40,561 nt of DNA from Candidatus Peribacteria bacterium RIFCSPHIGHO2_02_FULL_51_15 (GCA_001788965.1 MFXU01000047.1:1-40561), one strand, 5' to 3'; shown: positions 1 through 9,155, counted from the stretch's first letter. The notes: generated by a model from the sequence alone, not told the origin. Translations and numbers: made by a program.

Positions 1-1
1 T

Positions 2-505
2 GCTTCCGTCGGAATAATTCTCTATCTGGCTTTTGCCTTTCGTAAAATCCCCAGGCGCTACAATCCCTGGAAATTCGGCATCGCCGCAGTCGTCACTCTG
101 CTTCACGACGTGATGATAACGACCGGAATTTTCGTAATTTTGAGTTATTACACCAGCTTCGAGGCGGACACCCTCTTCGTCACTGCTCTTCTCACGATCC
201 TCGGCTACTCGGTAAACGACACCATCATCGTTTTCGACCGCATCCGCGACAATCTTTTCGTCCAGGAACGCAAGGAATCTTTTGCCGAAATATCCAACCG
301 GTCGGTTAATCAGGTTTGGAAAAGGTCGGTTTATACCTCCACCTCCACTTTGATCATGCTTTTCGCTTTGCTGCTGCTTGGCAGCGAGTCGATCCGCTGG
401 TTCGTGCTGACTCTGATCATCGGGATAATTATCGGCACGTATTCCTCCGTCTTCGTCGCCACTCCCCTGCTTGTTTATTGGAACGACCGAAAGAAAACTC
501 AATGA
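2..505 (+). CDS. secF: Protein translocase subunit SecF, C-terminal part (truncated by window start)
   Basis: Frame 2 is open from the window start; LLHDVMMTTGIFVILSYY...NDTIIVFDRIRDN...TLIMLFALLLLGSESIRWF...GTYSSVFVATPLL is characteristic of SecF. Confidence 0.9.
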   Translation, partial: ASVGIILYLAFAFRKIPRRYNPWKFGIAAVVTLLHDVMITTGIFVILSYYTSFEADTLFVTALLTILGYSVNDTIIVFDRIRDNLFVQERKESFAEISNRSVNQVWKRSVYTSTSTLIMLFALLLLGSESIRWFVLTLIIGIIIGTYSSVFVATPLLVYWNDRKKTQ

Positions 506-550
506 TTTTAAATTTTTGATTCCTGGTTCTTGATTCCTGATTCTTTTTTT

Positions 551-1849
551 ATGCAACCCATCGTCGAAAAACTCAAGCAATCGCGCATCAAAACAACGAT
601 AGTCATCTCGGCGGATGACAGGAAAAAAGCCGAGGAAGCAGCTCTCGTAAAGCTGGGTCAAAACATCGAGATCAAAGGTTTCAGGCAGGGCAAGGCGCCG
701 AGCAGTCTCATCCGCGAACGCGTGAAAGACGATGATTTGCTGGAACAGGTTGTCTCTTACCTGCTGCCCGGCATAGTCACCGAGTCACTCAAGCTCAGCG
801 GCGCAAAACCAGTGATCCGCCCGGTGGCGAATATAAAATCCTTTGACCCGCTCACAATCGAGCTGATCTTCGTCGAACGGCCGGCAGTAATTCTCAGGAA
901 GCCGGAAAAAATTTCAGTTGAGAAGAAGAAGCCCCAAGAAGCGACGGCGGAAGAAATCAATGATTTTATCAAAAAAATTATGATGCATGACCGGACCGAG
1001 ACTTTAGCCGACCGCCCGGCCGCGAAAGGTGATCTTGTCCGTATGTCGCTTTCGGCGAAGGATGAAAAGGGGACAATGGTGCAGGAACTCGTTATCGGCC
1101 ATTACAATATCCTGATGGGATCGGATGACCTGCTTTCCGAGCTGGAACCGGCCCTAATCGGCATGAAGAAAGGTGAAAAAAAGACGGCAGAAGTTTCATT
1201 CCCGCAAGACCATGACATCACGACTGTCCGCGGTAAAAAAATTCAGGTCGAAATGAACGTCAAAGAAGTCGCCGAAGTCAAAATGCCCGAGCTGACCGCG
1301 GAATATATAAAAACCCGCCTGGGAGCCGACCGCACGCCGGAAGTTTTCAAAGCCGACATAAAGGAAATGCTTACGCGGAAAAACAGGGAGCAGGAACTGA
1401 AACGGCGCGAAGAAGAGCTTTTTGAAAAGGTCAGCCAGTCGACCTCGGTCGACCTGGCCCCGGAGTTTATCGAAACCGAAGTCCGTGAAATGCTCCATGA
1501 TCTGGGAGAAAGGCTCAAAAAACAGCAGATGACGATGGAAGACTGGCTGAAATCCACGGGGAAGGAAGCGAAAACAGTCACCGACGAAATGCGAAAAATA
1601 GCGGCGGACAGGATAACCCTGCGTTTCGGAATGCAGGAGCTGGCCAAACACCTGAAAACCGAACCTGCGGAAGATGAAATCAAAAAAGCCCTGGCGGAAG
1701 CGCAGAAAAACGATTCGCATGCGGGACATCACCATCCTGAAGAGGACTCTCTATCCGGCGGCGCGCTCTATGAAGATGTCCGGTGGGAGCTTACCATCCG
1801 GAAATTGATGGAAGAGATCATCGGAGAGGTCACGCCCACCTCACTTTAA
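551..1849 (+). CDS. tig: Trigger factor
   Basis: N-terminal ribosome-binding motif GFRQGKAPSSLIRERV, PPIase-like middle and helical C-terminal region; Met at 551 is the likely start. Confidence 0.9.
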   Translation: MQPIVEKLKQSRIKTTIVISADDRKKAEEAALVKLGQNIEIKGFRQGKAPSSLIRERVKDDDLLEQVVSYLLPGIVTESLKLSGAKPVIRPVANIKSFDPLTIELIFVERPAVILRKPEKISVEKKKPQEATAEEINDFIKKIMMHDRTETLADRPAAKGDLVRMSLSAKDEKGTMVQELVIGHYNILMGSDDLLSELEPALIGMKKGEKKTAEVSFPQDHDITTVRGKKIQVEMNVKEVAEVKMPELTAEYIKTRLGADRTPEVFKADIKEMLTRKNREQELKRREEELFEKVSQSTSVDLAPEFIETEVREMLHDLGERLKKQQMTMEDWLKSTGKEAKTVTDEMRKIAADRITLRFGMQELAKHLKTEPAEDEIKKALAEAQKNDSHAGHHHPEEDSLSGGALYEDVRWELTIRKLMEEIIGEVTPTSL

Positions 1850-3761
1850 TCCTCCGTTGCGGATTTATGCCCCGCACCATCCGGCATTTGTCTTTATGAA
1901 TACTGATGTGGCCGCTGCGCGAAACCACCCCCACCAATTTTTCCGGCCGCGGATCGGCGGCCTGGGCGTTGCAGCATTTGGCGAACCGGTAAGGCATGCC
2001 GGTCGGCGCGCCTTCCAGGACAACAGGTTCCTTCTCTTTTTTCGTCAGGGTTTTTTTTGCCGGTGAATTTCGTTGCCGTTTTTCGGGCAGCGAACCCGAG
2101 AAGACATGCCTGAGCACGGCCGAGGTGCGGACCGAACCCATCCCGACCTTCACAATCAGGTCTTCCCGCTCTTTCATGCTTTGTTCTTTCCCGTCAAAAG
2201 ACGCCAGCGCACTCAGATCGTTGTCGAGCTTTGGGAGCCCCCGGGTCTTTAGTTCCGCGTTTATCGCTTCGCGGCCCTGGAGCAGGAATTGCGGGCGGTT
2301 ATGCGCGAAAAAGTATGTTTTCAGCTTCGACCGGGCCGATGGCGTTACCATTTCTTCCAGCCATTGGAGCGCCGGGCGGGGATTTTTGTGAGTCAATACC
2401 TCGACCACATCGCCGTTTTCCAGCTTGTGGGAAATGGGGACGATCCCGCCGTTTACCCGCGCCGCTTTGAACCTGAGCCCCAGATCGGTATGCAGCACAA
2501 ATGCGAAATCCAGCGGCGTGCCGCCTTCCGGCAGCTCGATTATGTCTCCGCGCGGAGTGAGGACATAGATGTGGTCCGCCAGCTTGAAATCCGCCGGCTG
2601 GTTACCTCCGCCCGGTTTGCCGATGCCGACTGACTGCTGTTTGAAAAGTATATCGGTAAGCTGCATGTTCTCGGCCCCGCGCATCACCCGGCTGTCCCTT
2701 TTTTGCTCTTTATACAGCCAATGCGCAGCCACGCCGTATTCCGCCTTGCGGTGCATTTCGAATGTCCTGATCTGCACCTCCATCATCGCGTTCTTCGGAG
2801 AACCGGGCAGCCCGATGAGGCAGGTATGGAGACTCTGGTATCCGTTTGGCTTGGGGAAAGAAATATAGTCCTTGAACCGGTGACTGAATGGCGTCGCGAT
2901 CCGGTGGAGCAGCCCCAGTGTCTGGTAACAATCGGGAATCGTCGGAACCACTACGCGGACTGCGAAAAGGTCTGTGATTTTTTGCAGATCGCTCAGGCTT
3001 TTCACGCTCATTTTCTGAAAGATCGAGTATGGCTGTTTTTCCCGGGCGATTACTTCGGCTCCTATCCCCTCTTTTTTCAGAAAAGCCTGGAGCTGGCCCG
3101 ACATGCCGGGAAGGAACGAACCGTACTCCTCATGAAGCAGCTTCAGTTGTCCGTCAATATGCACCGAGTCAGTCAGGTAACACTCGGGAAAAGCATGCCG
3201 TTCGAGCCGGTACTTGAGCGCGTAAATGCCGAGCCTCGCGGCTACCGGCGCAAAAAGCTGCAATGATTGGCGCGCCAGCCTGGTCCTGAATTCCGGCCGG
3301 ACGTCACTCAAGTGCTCCATCAAATAGGATTGGACCGCCAAAGCGATCAGCAGAACCCGGATATCATCCGAAACCGATACCAGCATGATTTTCATGTCAT
3401 CCACCGATTTCCTCCAGTCGCTTGTGTGCAAATGCGACAAAAGATGGATCCGGCTGACAATGTCCCGTACGTTTCTGCCGAAAAGATCCTTTATCTGCTG
3501 CAGCGAACAATCGGGGACTTTCAGGGCATGCTGAAGCAGGCAGGCTATCAGCGCGTCTTCATCCGGACAAAATTCGGACAAAAGCCCGGCGACTTCGCTG
3601 GCCTGACGGGTCAAAGTCATTGTCATCAGCTGGCATTGCCGGTCGCCGTATGTCTGCTTTATGAATTTCTGGGCTTTTTTTAAACGTTCCTCGTCAAGCA
3701 CCGGTACTTGGCGCCGGATCGCTTCCATGGAAGAGCCTGCACTGGACAAACTGGTATCCAT
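1830..3761 (-). CDS. RelA/SpoT family (p)ppGpp synthetase with degenerate HD domain
   Basis: Synthetase motifs DCYQTLGLLHRIATPFSHRFKDYISFPKPNGYQSLHT and EVQIRTFEMHRKAEYGVAAHWLYK; TGS-like DHIYVLTPRGDIIELPEGGTPLDFAF; expected HD...ED motif replaced by LLQHALKVPD. Confidence 0.9.
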   Translation of the reverse strand: MDTSLSSAGSSMEAIRRQVPVLDEERLKKAQKFIKQTYGDRQCQLMTMTLTRQASEVAGLLSEFCPDEDALIACLLQHALKVPDCSLQQIKDLFGRNVRDIVSRIHLLSHLHTSDWRKSVDDMKIMLVSVSDDIRVLLIALAVQSYLMEHLSDVRPEFRTRLARQSLQLFAPVAARLGIYALKYRLERHAFPECYLTDSVHIDGQLKLLHEEYGSFLPGMSGQLQAFLKKEGIGAEVIAREKQPYSIFQKMSVKSLSDLQKITDLFAVRVVVPTIPDCYQTLGLLHRIATPFSHRFKDYISFPKPNGYQSLHTCLIGLPGSPKNAMMEVQIRTFEMHRKAEYGVAAHWLYKEQKRDSRVMRGAENMQLTDILFKQQSVGIGKPGGGNQPADFKLADHIYVLTPRGDIIELPEGGTPLDFAFVLHTDLGLRFKAARVNGGIVPISHKLENGDVVEVLTHKNPRPALQWLEEMVTPSARSKLKTYFFAHNRPQFLLQGREAINAELKTRGLPKLDNDLSALASFDGKEQSMKEREDLIVKVGMGSVRTSAVLRHVFSGSLPEKRQRNSPAKKTLTKKEKEPVVLEGAPTGMPYRFAKCCNAQAADPRPEKLVGVVSRSGHISIHKDKCRMVRGINPQRRIKVRWA

Positions 3762-3877
3762 CCGTTGTAGGAATTTGATTTTACCATAACATGCGTAGAT
3801 TTTTTGCGTTTTTTGGAAAGAAACCGAGGAGTCCGAAGAGTCCGAGGATTTAAAGGAATATATTATAGGAACATCTG

Positions 3878-3973
3878 AAAAATTGTTAAATTGCTAAATT
3901 GTTAAATTGCTAAGAATGTATAAAACGTGCGTTACGCTTGCGAACAATTTAGCCATTTAACAATTTAACAATT
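3878..3973. repeat. 8-bp repeat palindrome (AAATTGYT)n nested between 9-bp GAAACCGAA arms (3822-3851 and 4021-4046)
   Basis: Left arm 3878-3912, core CGTGCGTTACGCTTGCG 3926-3942, right arm 3943-3973. Confidence 0.85.
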
Positions 3974-4057
3974 ATGTCAGGGTAACAATAAAAAGCAGTT
4001 AATCAGAGCTTCCTATACATAATTCTTCGGTTTCTTCGGTTTCTTTTATAAATCGCA

Positions 4058-4085
4058 TTGACATTTTTCTCCCTATCGTTAAGAT
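4058..4085 (+). promoter_or_regulatory. Sigma70-like promoter of the rplJ leader
   Basis: TTGACA (4058-4063), 16-nt spacer, TAAGAT (4080-4085). Confidence 0.6.
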
Positions 4086-4091
4086 GTAGCC

Positions 4092-4235
4092 AAGTCCGAA
4101 GACCGGAGGCACTAGGCCTTAGGCTGAAAGTAAGCCCTCCCGAGGAGTACAGCAGCGCTCACCCGGCCCCGGCTTGGTGGATCGTGCCGTGTTCCTCGCT
4201 GGTCTCCCGGACCCTAAGGGAGACCTTTTTTTATT
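4092..4235 (+). ncRNA. Ribosomal protein L10 leader, autoregulatory mRNA leader
   Basis: Position directly upstream of rplJ-rplL; structured AGGCACTAGGCCTTAGGCTGAAAG...CCCTCCCGAGGAGTACAGCAGCGCTC..., ending in a hairpin plus T-tract. Confidence 0.7.
4201..4232 (+). terminator. Intrinsic terminator/attenuator at the end of the rplJ leader
   Basis: GGTCTCCC-ggaccctaa-GGGAGACC followed by T7-T8, about 15 nt before the rplJ ATG. Confidence 0.75.
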
Positions 4236-4246
4236 ACCCGTGTTTT

Positions 4247-4801
4247 ATGGCTCTTACCAGGCAACAAAAAGAATCCCAGCTAAGTGAGCTGCAAAAGAAA
4301 ATCCAGGAAGCCAAATCCGTGATATTTGCCAATTATATCGGGTTGACTGTGGCTGACATTTCCAAGCTGCGCTCGGAATTGAAAAAAGGAAAAGCGGAAT
4401 TCAAAGTGGCAAAAAAGACCCTGATCCAGCTCGCGCTGAAACAGCTTAATTCACCTGAGATCAGTCCGGATGCTTTGCCGGGTCCTGTGGCCTGTATTTT
4501 CAGCATGGAGGAACCCGTGAGCGGAGCCGGCATCGCCTTCAGGTTCGGCAAGGACCATACTCAGGTGAAGTTAATTGGCGGACTCTTCGGTAAGCAGGTT
4601 CTGTCCGCGGCGGAAGCAATTGAATTTGCCTCCATCCCTTCGAAGCCCCAGCTCCTGGCCATATTTATGTCGATGTGCAATTCTCCGCTGACCCAGTTTG
4701 CCACTACCTGTTCTTCTCCCCTTTCCGGTTTCGCCCGCGCTTTGAGTGAATTAGCCACCAAACGCTCTGCCAACCCTAACCCTAACCCTAACCCTTCTTA
4801 A
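4247..4801 (+). CDS. rplJ: 50S ribosomal protein L10 with a repeat-encoded PNPNPNPS tail
   Basis: MALTRQQKESQLSELQKKIQEAKSVIFANYIGLTVADISKLRSELKKGKAEFKVAKKTL is typical L10; C-terminus encoded by CCCTAA repeats. Confidence 0.92.
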   Translation: MALTRQQKESQLSELQKKIQEAKSVIFANYIGLTVADISKLRSELKKGKAEFKVAKKTLIQLALKQLNSPEISPDALPGPVACIFSMEEPVSGAGIAFRFGKDHTQVKLIGGLFGKQVLSAAEAIEFASIPSKPQLLAIFMSMCNSPLTQFATTCSSPLSGFARALSELATKRSANPNPNPNPS

Positions 4802-4818
4802 ATTTTCCCCAAATTTTT

Positions 4819-5211
4819 ATGTCAGATACTTTAACTCTCGCGAAAGAGGAGCAAGCCGTAATCGATGCACTGGAAAAGCTGAATGTCATCCAGCTGAATA
4901 ACGTCGTCAAATTCATGGAAAAGCAATACGGCATTTCGGCTGCCGCACCGGTTGCTGCTGCTGCCGCTCCGGCCGCCGCTGCCCCGGATGCAGAGGAGAA
5001 ATCCTCATATGACGTCGAGCTGACCGATGCCGGCGCGCAGAAAATCGCGGTCATCAAGGTACTGCGCGAGCTGACCCAGCTGGGCCTGGGCGAAGCCAAA
5101 GAAATGACCGAGAAAACCCCCGCCATGATCAAGAAAGGCGCAGCCAAGGCCGATGCCGACGCGATGAAGAAGAAGATCGAGGCGGCGGGAGGGAAGGTTA
5201 CATTGAAGTAA
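4819..5211 (+). CDS. rplL: 50S ribosomal protein L7/L12
   Basis: Ala-rich hinge and C-terminal KIAVIKVLRELTQLGLGEAKEMTEKTPAMIKKG...AAGGKVTLK. Confidence 0.95.
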   Translation: MSDTLTLAKEEQAVIDALEKLNVIQLNNVVKFMEKQYGISAAAPVAAAAAPAAAAPDAEEKSSYDVELTDAGAQKIAVIKVLRELTQLGLGEAKEMTEKTPAMIKKGAAKADADAMKKKIEAAGGKVTLK

Positions 5212-5228
5212 ATCCGGTAAATGAAGTT

Positions 5229-5257
5229 AGAGGTGGCCAAAGCTGCCTCTTTTTTTA
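5229..5257 (+). terminator. Intrinsic terminator after rplL
   Basis: AGAGGTGGC-caaa-GCTGCCTCT then T7. Confidence 0.75.
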
Positions 5258-5337
5258 ATGTAAAATGTACAATGTAGAATGAAAATTTTTAAAGGGTTGT
5301 TTCCATTCTAAATTCTACATTTTACATTTTACATTTT
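5256..5337. repeat. 7-bp tandem repeat palindrome (TAAAATG)n ... (CATTTTA)n
   Basis: TAATGTAAAATGTACAATGTAGAATG ... CATTCTAAATTCTACATTTTACATTTTACATT. Confidence 0.8.
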
Positions 5338-5342
5338 TTTCC

Positions 5343-5759
5343 ATGCGTTCCCTTCTCCAGGAATATATATTTCTCATCCCGCTTTTCGTCGGAATTTTCT
5401 CCGAAGCTGTGAAAATCTTCACCGAAGGCATCCAGCGCGGAGCCTGGCACGAAGGTCTGTTCCGCCCCGGTGGCATGCCATCAACACACTCCGCCTTCGT
5501 CACGGCGCTGCTTATCGTCGTGGCGAAAAAGCTCGGCGCGGATTCCACGGAGTTCGCTATCGCGTTCGTTTTTGCCTGCCTGGTCTGGTATGACGCCATC
5601 AGTTTTCGCCATGCTTTGGGCGAACAGGCCAAAGTCTTAAACCGCCTGCAACATTGGGAACATTTCTCGGAACGACTCGGGCATTCACTCAAAGAAGTAG
5701 TCGGCGGAATACTCTTCGGAGCACTGGTGACGATGCTTGTAATATGGATTTCGGGCTAA
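5343..5759 (+). CDS. Divergent PAP2 family protein (YuiD-like membrane phosphatase)
   Basis: GGMPSTHSAFVTAL, YDAISFRHALGEQAKVLN, FSERLGHSLKEVVGGILFG motifs. Confidence 0.85.
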   Translation: MRSLLQEYIFLIPLFVGIFSEAVKIFTEGIQRGAWHEGLFRPGGMPSTHSAFVTALLIVVAKKLGADSTEFAIAFVFACLVWYDAISFRHALGEQAKVLNRLQHWEHFSERLGHSLKEVVGGILFGALVTMLVIWISG

Positions 5760-5835
5760 AAAGAATTTCACCTTCCTTACTTTCCTTACATCTCTTACCT
5801 TTTCATTCAAGTCCTCTTGCCATCCTTTAATATTA

Positions 5836-5865
5836 TTGACTTATCACAATTACCTACTCTATAGT
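5836..5865 (+). promoter_or_regulatory. Sigma70-like promoter of zinc-ribbon gene
   Basis: TTGACT (5836-5841), 18-nt spacer, TATAGT (5860-5865). Confidence 0.55.
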
Positions 5866-5871
5866 TTCCGG

Positions 5872-5960
5872 TAAGCAAACGCCTTCGTCTCAGTCGATCG
5901 GACCATTACCGAGGACGCCAGAAAAGAAGGAAGGTTGCGTTCTCTACTTCTTTTTTTTTA
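5872..5960 (+). ncRNA. Candidate structured 5' leader with mutually exclusive stems ending in a U-tract
   Basis: AACGCCTTC (5878-5886) can pair with GAAG-gtt-GCGTT (5930-5941); alternative AAAAGAAG (5922-5929) / CTTCTTTT (5947-5954) followed by more T. Confidence 0.35.
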
Positions 5961-5964
5961 TTAT

Positions 5965-6267
5965 ATGGCTGATCAGCAGATCACCTGCCGCGACTGCGGT
6001 AATGCTTTTACGTTCACCGAAGGTGAGCAAGCCTTTTATACCGAGCGTGGGCTCGCGGCACCGCAGCGTTGCAAGGACTGCCGCGTGAAGCGCAAAAACG
6101 AGCGGCTCAGTAACCGCCAGATGTATCCCGCTGTCTGCGCCAAATGCGGCGCGGAATGCGAGGTGCCGTTTAAACCGCGCCCGGAATCCGAAGGAGGCCG
6201 GCCGGTTCTCTGTCTCGCCTGTTTCAAGGCCGAGAAAGAAGCTGCCCCGGCTCAAAGCCCCGCCTGA
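5965..6267 (+). CDS. Zinc-ribbon domain protein
   Basis: MADQQITCRDCGNAFTFTEGEQAFYTERGLAAPQRCKDCR and CAKCGAECEVPFKPR...PVLCLACF. Confidence 0.85.
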   Translation: MADQQITCRDCGNAFTFTEGEQAFYTERGLAAPQRCKDCRVKRKNERLSNRQMYPAVCAKCGAECEVPFKPRPESEGGRPVLCLACFKAEKEAAPAQSPA

Positions 6268-6289
6268 TCGCGACAAAAATCCACAAAAG

Positions 6290-6315
6290 AGCCCGGGGAA
6301 AACCGGGCTTTTTTT
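6290..6315 (+). terminator. Intrinsic terminator of zinc-ribbon gene
   Basis: AGCCCGG-ggaaaa-CCGGGCT then T-tract. Confidence 0.8.
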
Positions 6316-6326
6316 AAAAAAATTTT

Positions 6327-6412
6327 CACCTTCCTTACCTTCCTTACCTTCCTTACCTTCCTTACCTTCCTTACCTTCCTTACCTTCCTTACCTTCCTTA
6401 CCTTCCTTACCT
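6327..6412. repeat. 9-bp tandem repeat (TTCCTTACC)n
   Basis: About nine near-perfect consecutive units between convergent genes. Confidence 0.9.
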
Positions 6413-7421
6413 ACCTTACCTTTTCCCGTAATGCTTCCACCCCCTTCAAATCACAAACCAAAGTAGATTGCGTCACCCGGTGTACCGGTGTTTCCCCCGC
6501 CAGCCATTCATTAATCGAATGAAAAGACTCTTTATACATCTTTTGCGTGCTTTCCTCGGCATAAAAAGCGATATGCGGAGTTACCAGCACGTTGGGATGA
6601 CTGATCAGTTTTTCATTCCACTGGAAATCTTTTTCATGCTCCAGCACGTCAAGTAATGCATGCGAGATCTTCCCGTCGTCCAGAGCTTTAAGCAGCGCGT
6701 TTGAATCAATCAGCTCTCCCCGTGCCGTATTGATGATGATTGCCCCCGGTTTCATCTTGTTCAGCGCATGTTCGTTTATCAGGTGGTTTGTTTCCGGGAG
6801 AAGCGGCACATGCAGGCTTACTACATCGCTCAAACCCAGTACTTCCTCGAAATCCACATACTTAACCCCAAATTGAGTCTCCAGCTCGATAACCCGGCAT
6901 TTGTCGCAAGCCAGGATGTTCATGCCAAATCCGTGTGCGATTTTGGCCGTATTTATGCCGATCTTGCCGGTCCCTATTATCCCCATCGTTTTCCCCATAA
7001 GCGCCATCCCCCTAAGCCCGTGGTAATCGAAATTGCCTTCCCGGACCTGCGCTTTTGCCTCGGTGATCCGGCGCAACGCCGACAAGAGAAGGGCGAATAC
7101 ATGTTCGGCGATTACATGCGAGCCGTAATCCGGAACATTGCATACCGCGATATTCCGGGCTTTGCATGCATCGAGATCGATGTGGTTGAAACCCACTGAA
7201 CGGGTGGAAATCAGTTTCAGTTTGGGAAGTGACTTTATGACTTCCGCGGTAAATTTTGAATATATGAAACCGCTAACGACATCTTTATCCTTGCAGGCCC
7301 GGATGAGATCGATTCCGTTCAGAGATTCCGTGCGAATCTCGGCTTTGGGATATTGGTCCAGAACTGTTTTCAGGTCTTCGGAATCGACTTCAAGAAAGAG
7401 AATCGAAGGAGGCGGAGGCAT
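6411..7421 (-). CDS. D-2-hydroxyacid dehydrogenase family protein (NAD-binding)
   Basis: MALMGKTMGIIGTGKIGINTAKIAHGFGMNILACD, LLPETNHLINEHALNKMKPGAIIINTARGELID, NVLVTPHIAFYAEES; start set at MPPPPSILFLEVD because the upstream extension is repeat translation. Confidence 0.85.
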   Translation of the reverse strand: MPPPPSILFLEVDSEDLKTVLDQYPKAEIRTESLNGIDLIRACKDKDVVSGFIYSKFTAEVIKSLPKLKLISTRSVGFNHIDLDACKARNIAVCNVPDYGSHVIAEHVFALLLSALRRITEAKAQVREGNFDYHGLRGMALMGKTMGIIGTGKIGINTAKIAHGFGMNILACDKCRVIELETQFGVKYVDFEEVLGLSDVVSLHVPLLPETNHLINEHALNKMKPGAIIINTARGELIDSNALLKALDDGKISHALLDVLEHEKDFQWNEKLISHPNVLVTPHIAFYAEESTQKMYKESFHSINEWLAGETPVHRVTQSTLVCDLKGVEALREKVR

Positions 7422-7429
7422 AGAAAAAA

Positions 7430-7503
7430 TTGAGAATTGAGAATTGAGAATTGAGAATTGAGAATTAATTGTCAATTGTCAATTGTTAATTGTTAATTGT
7501 TAT
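7430..7503. repeat. 7-bp tandem repeats (GAGAATT)n followed by (AATTGTY)n
   Basis: Direct reading. Confidence 0.85.
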
Positions 7504-7559
7504 TCTGTTCACCTTCAAACGATAGCAATCCCCGGTTAATTCGTTTACAATTCCCCCCG

Positions 7560-9155
7560 ATGTCTTTCACAGTCCGACCTGTCCGCGAGGAGAGGAAGTC
7601 TGATGTCAGGTTCAAGAAGTACGTTCTTCTGGCTGCGGCTTTCGTCCAATCGATATTTCATTTGTATCGGTGGAAAAAGGAGCGTAACCAAAAGGAGCGA
7701 AAGGAGCTCAAACGGATCGCTACGCTCAAAAAAACAGTGACAGTGTTGCTCGCCGTCCTTATCGCGTTCCTGCTGATAATCGGGACGCTGCGGGTTCTGC
7801 TCCGGTTGAAAGCTTTTTCTTTGACCGGAATGTTTTCCGCAGTCAGCGCCGATCTCCCCGCGGACGAAAACGGCCATACCAACGTATTGCTGCTTGGCGT
7901 CGGCGACTCCAATCACGATGGCGTTGACCTGACCGACACGATAATGGTGGCCAGCCTGGATCCGGCTAAAACCCGAAGCGCCGTCCTGCTGTCCCTGCCA
8001 AGAGATTTGTACATATTGAATTCGGAAAAAATGGGCAAAGGCCGCATAAACGACCTGTACAGAGACTACAAGTCCTTTCTGATCTCGCAGGGATCCGACA
8101 AAGCGAAAGCCTCCGGTGAAGCCATGAAGCAGCTGGCGAAAGAAATCGGATCCTTTGTCGATTTGCCGATACACGGCGTGATAAAAATAAATTTCTCCGG
8201 CTTCACCCAGGCGGTTGATGCCATCGGCGGCGTGGATGTTTTCGTTCCGGAAGACATAAGTGACCCCGAATATCCGGGGCCGAATTACACTTTTGAGACT
8301 TTTGCATTGACGAAGGGGCCGCAGCACCTGAGCGGGGAAACGGCGCTGAAATATGTCCGCAGCCGCCATTCGACCAGCGATTTTTCCAGATCGGCGCGCC
8401 AGCAGCAGGTTATGGCCGCAGCCGCAGCCAAAGTGAGGGGAAGCGGACTTTTAAAAAACGCGAGCAAGATGACGGATCTTCTGAGCATAATTTCAAAAAA
8501 TATGGAAACGACCTTCACGACCCGGGAACTTTTCGGCTTGGCCGGCCTGGGCCAGAAAATAGACCAGAAAAAAATTGTTTCGACGCAGCTTTCGGATCAA
8601 AACGGCCTGTATGACGGCCCTGCCGGACGCGGAGGTTTCTTGTATGCGCCTCCCCGCGAACAATTTGAGGGAGCTTCTATCCTGCTGCCGGTCTCCATGC
8701 CGGAAATGCCAGTGACCTGGAAACAGATCAGATCACTCAGCCGTCTGCTTTTTGAAAACCGCGAATTGTTTGTCCGTCCGCCAGCCGTCGCCGTATTGAA
8801 CGCCGGGGCCAGAGAAGGATCGGCCAGGAAACTCGCCGGTGAGCTTTACAAGTACGGCTTCAATGTCGTCGATTCACGAAATTTTTTGAAGGGTGACAAT
8901 CCTTCATTTGAAAAATCGTTCGTCGCCGTTTACCCTTCCCAGAAAACCGAAGAAGCAACGGAAGAAGCGGCCAATAAGCTTTCCAAGGCAGAGGACAACG
9001 CCGATTTTTTCAAAAAACTTTTCAAATTTTCCTCTCCTTTGTCCACGGTCGACATTGCGGCTTTCGGGGAAAATCCCGCAGATATCATCATCGTTTTGGG
9101 CAAGGATTACCGTTTCGGCAATCTGCAAGATTTGATTCTCACTTCAACCGAATAA
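7560..9155 (+). CDS. LytR-CpsA-Psr (LCP) family protein with LytR_C-like C-terminus
   Basis: NVLLLGVGDSNHDGVDLTDTIMVASLDPAKTRSAVLLSLPRDLYI...GRINDLYRDYK; later AVLNAGAREGSARKLAGELYKYGFNVVDSRNF. Confidence 0.9.
   Translation: MSFTVRPVREERKSDVRFKKYVLLAAAFVQSIFHLYRWKKERNQKERKELKRIATLKKTVTVLLAVLIAFLLIIGTLRVLLRLKAFSLTGMFSAVSADLPADENGHTNVLLLGVGDSNHDGVDLTDTIMVASLDPAKTRSAVLLSLPRDLYILNSEKMGKGRINDLYRDYKSFLISQGSDKAKASGEAMKQLAKEIGSFVDLPIHGVIKINFSGFTQAVDAIGGVDVFVPEDISDPEYPGPNYTFETFALTKGPQHLSGETALKYVRSRHSTSDFSRSARQQQVMAAAAAKVRGSGLLKNASKMTDLLSIISKNMETTFTTRELFGLAGLGQKIDQKKIVSTQLSDQNGLYDGPAGRGGFLYAPPREQFEGASILLPVSMPEMPVTWKQIRSLSRLLFENRELFVRPPAVAVLNAGAREGSARKLAGELYKYGFNVVDSRNFLKGDNPSFEKSFVAVYPSQKTEEATEEAANKLSKAEDNADFFKKLFKFSSPLSTVDIAAFGENPADIIIVLGKDYRFGNLQDLILTSTE

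Noticed and set aside
1196-1735. 179-aa and 146-aa ORFs antisense to tig, and similar long shadow ORFs opposite relA, valS, pnp, the helicase and the SLH gene
   Set aside because: They overlap confidently identified genes and have composition typical of reverse-frame shadows in GC-moderate coding DNA.
4058-4246. 63-residue N-terminal extension of RplJ in the ORF track
   Set aside because: The region is the structured leader with terminator; canonical L10 begins at ATG 4247.
6327-6412. Possible CRISPR array
   Set aside because: Units are only 9 bp with no unique spacers and no cas genes nearby; the array is a simple tandem repeat. The same reasoning excludes the other arrays.
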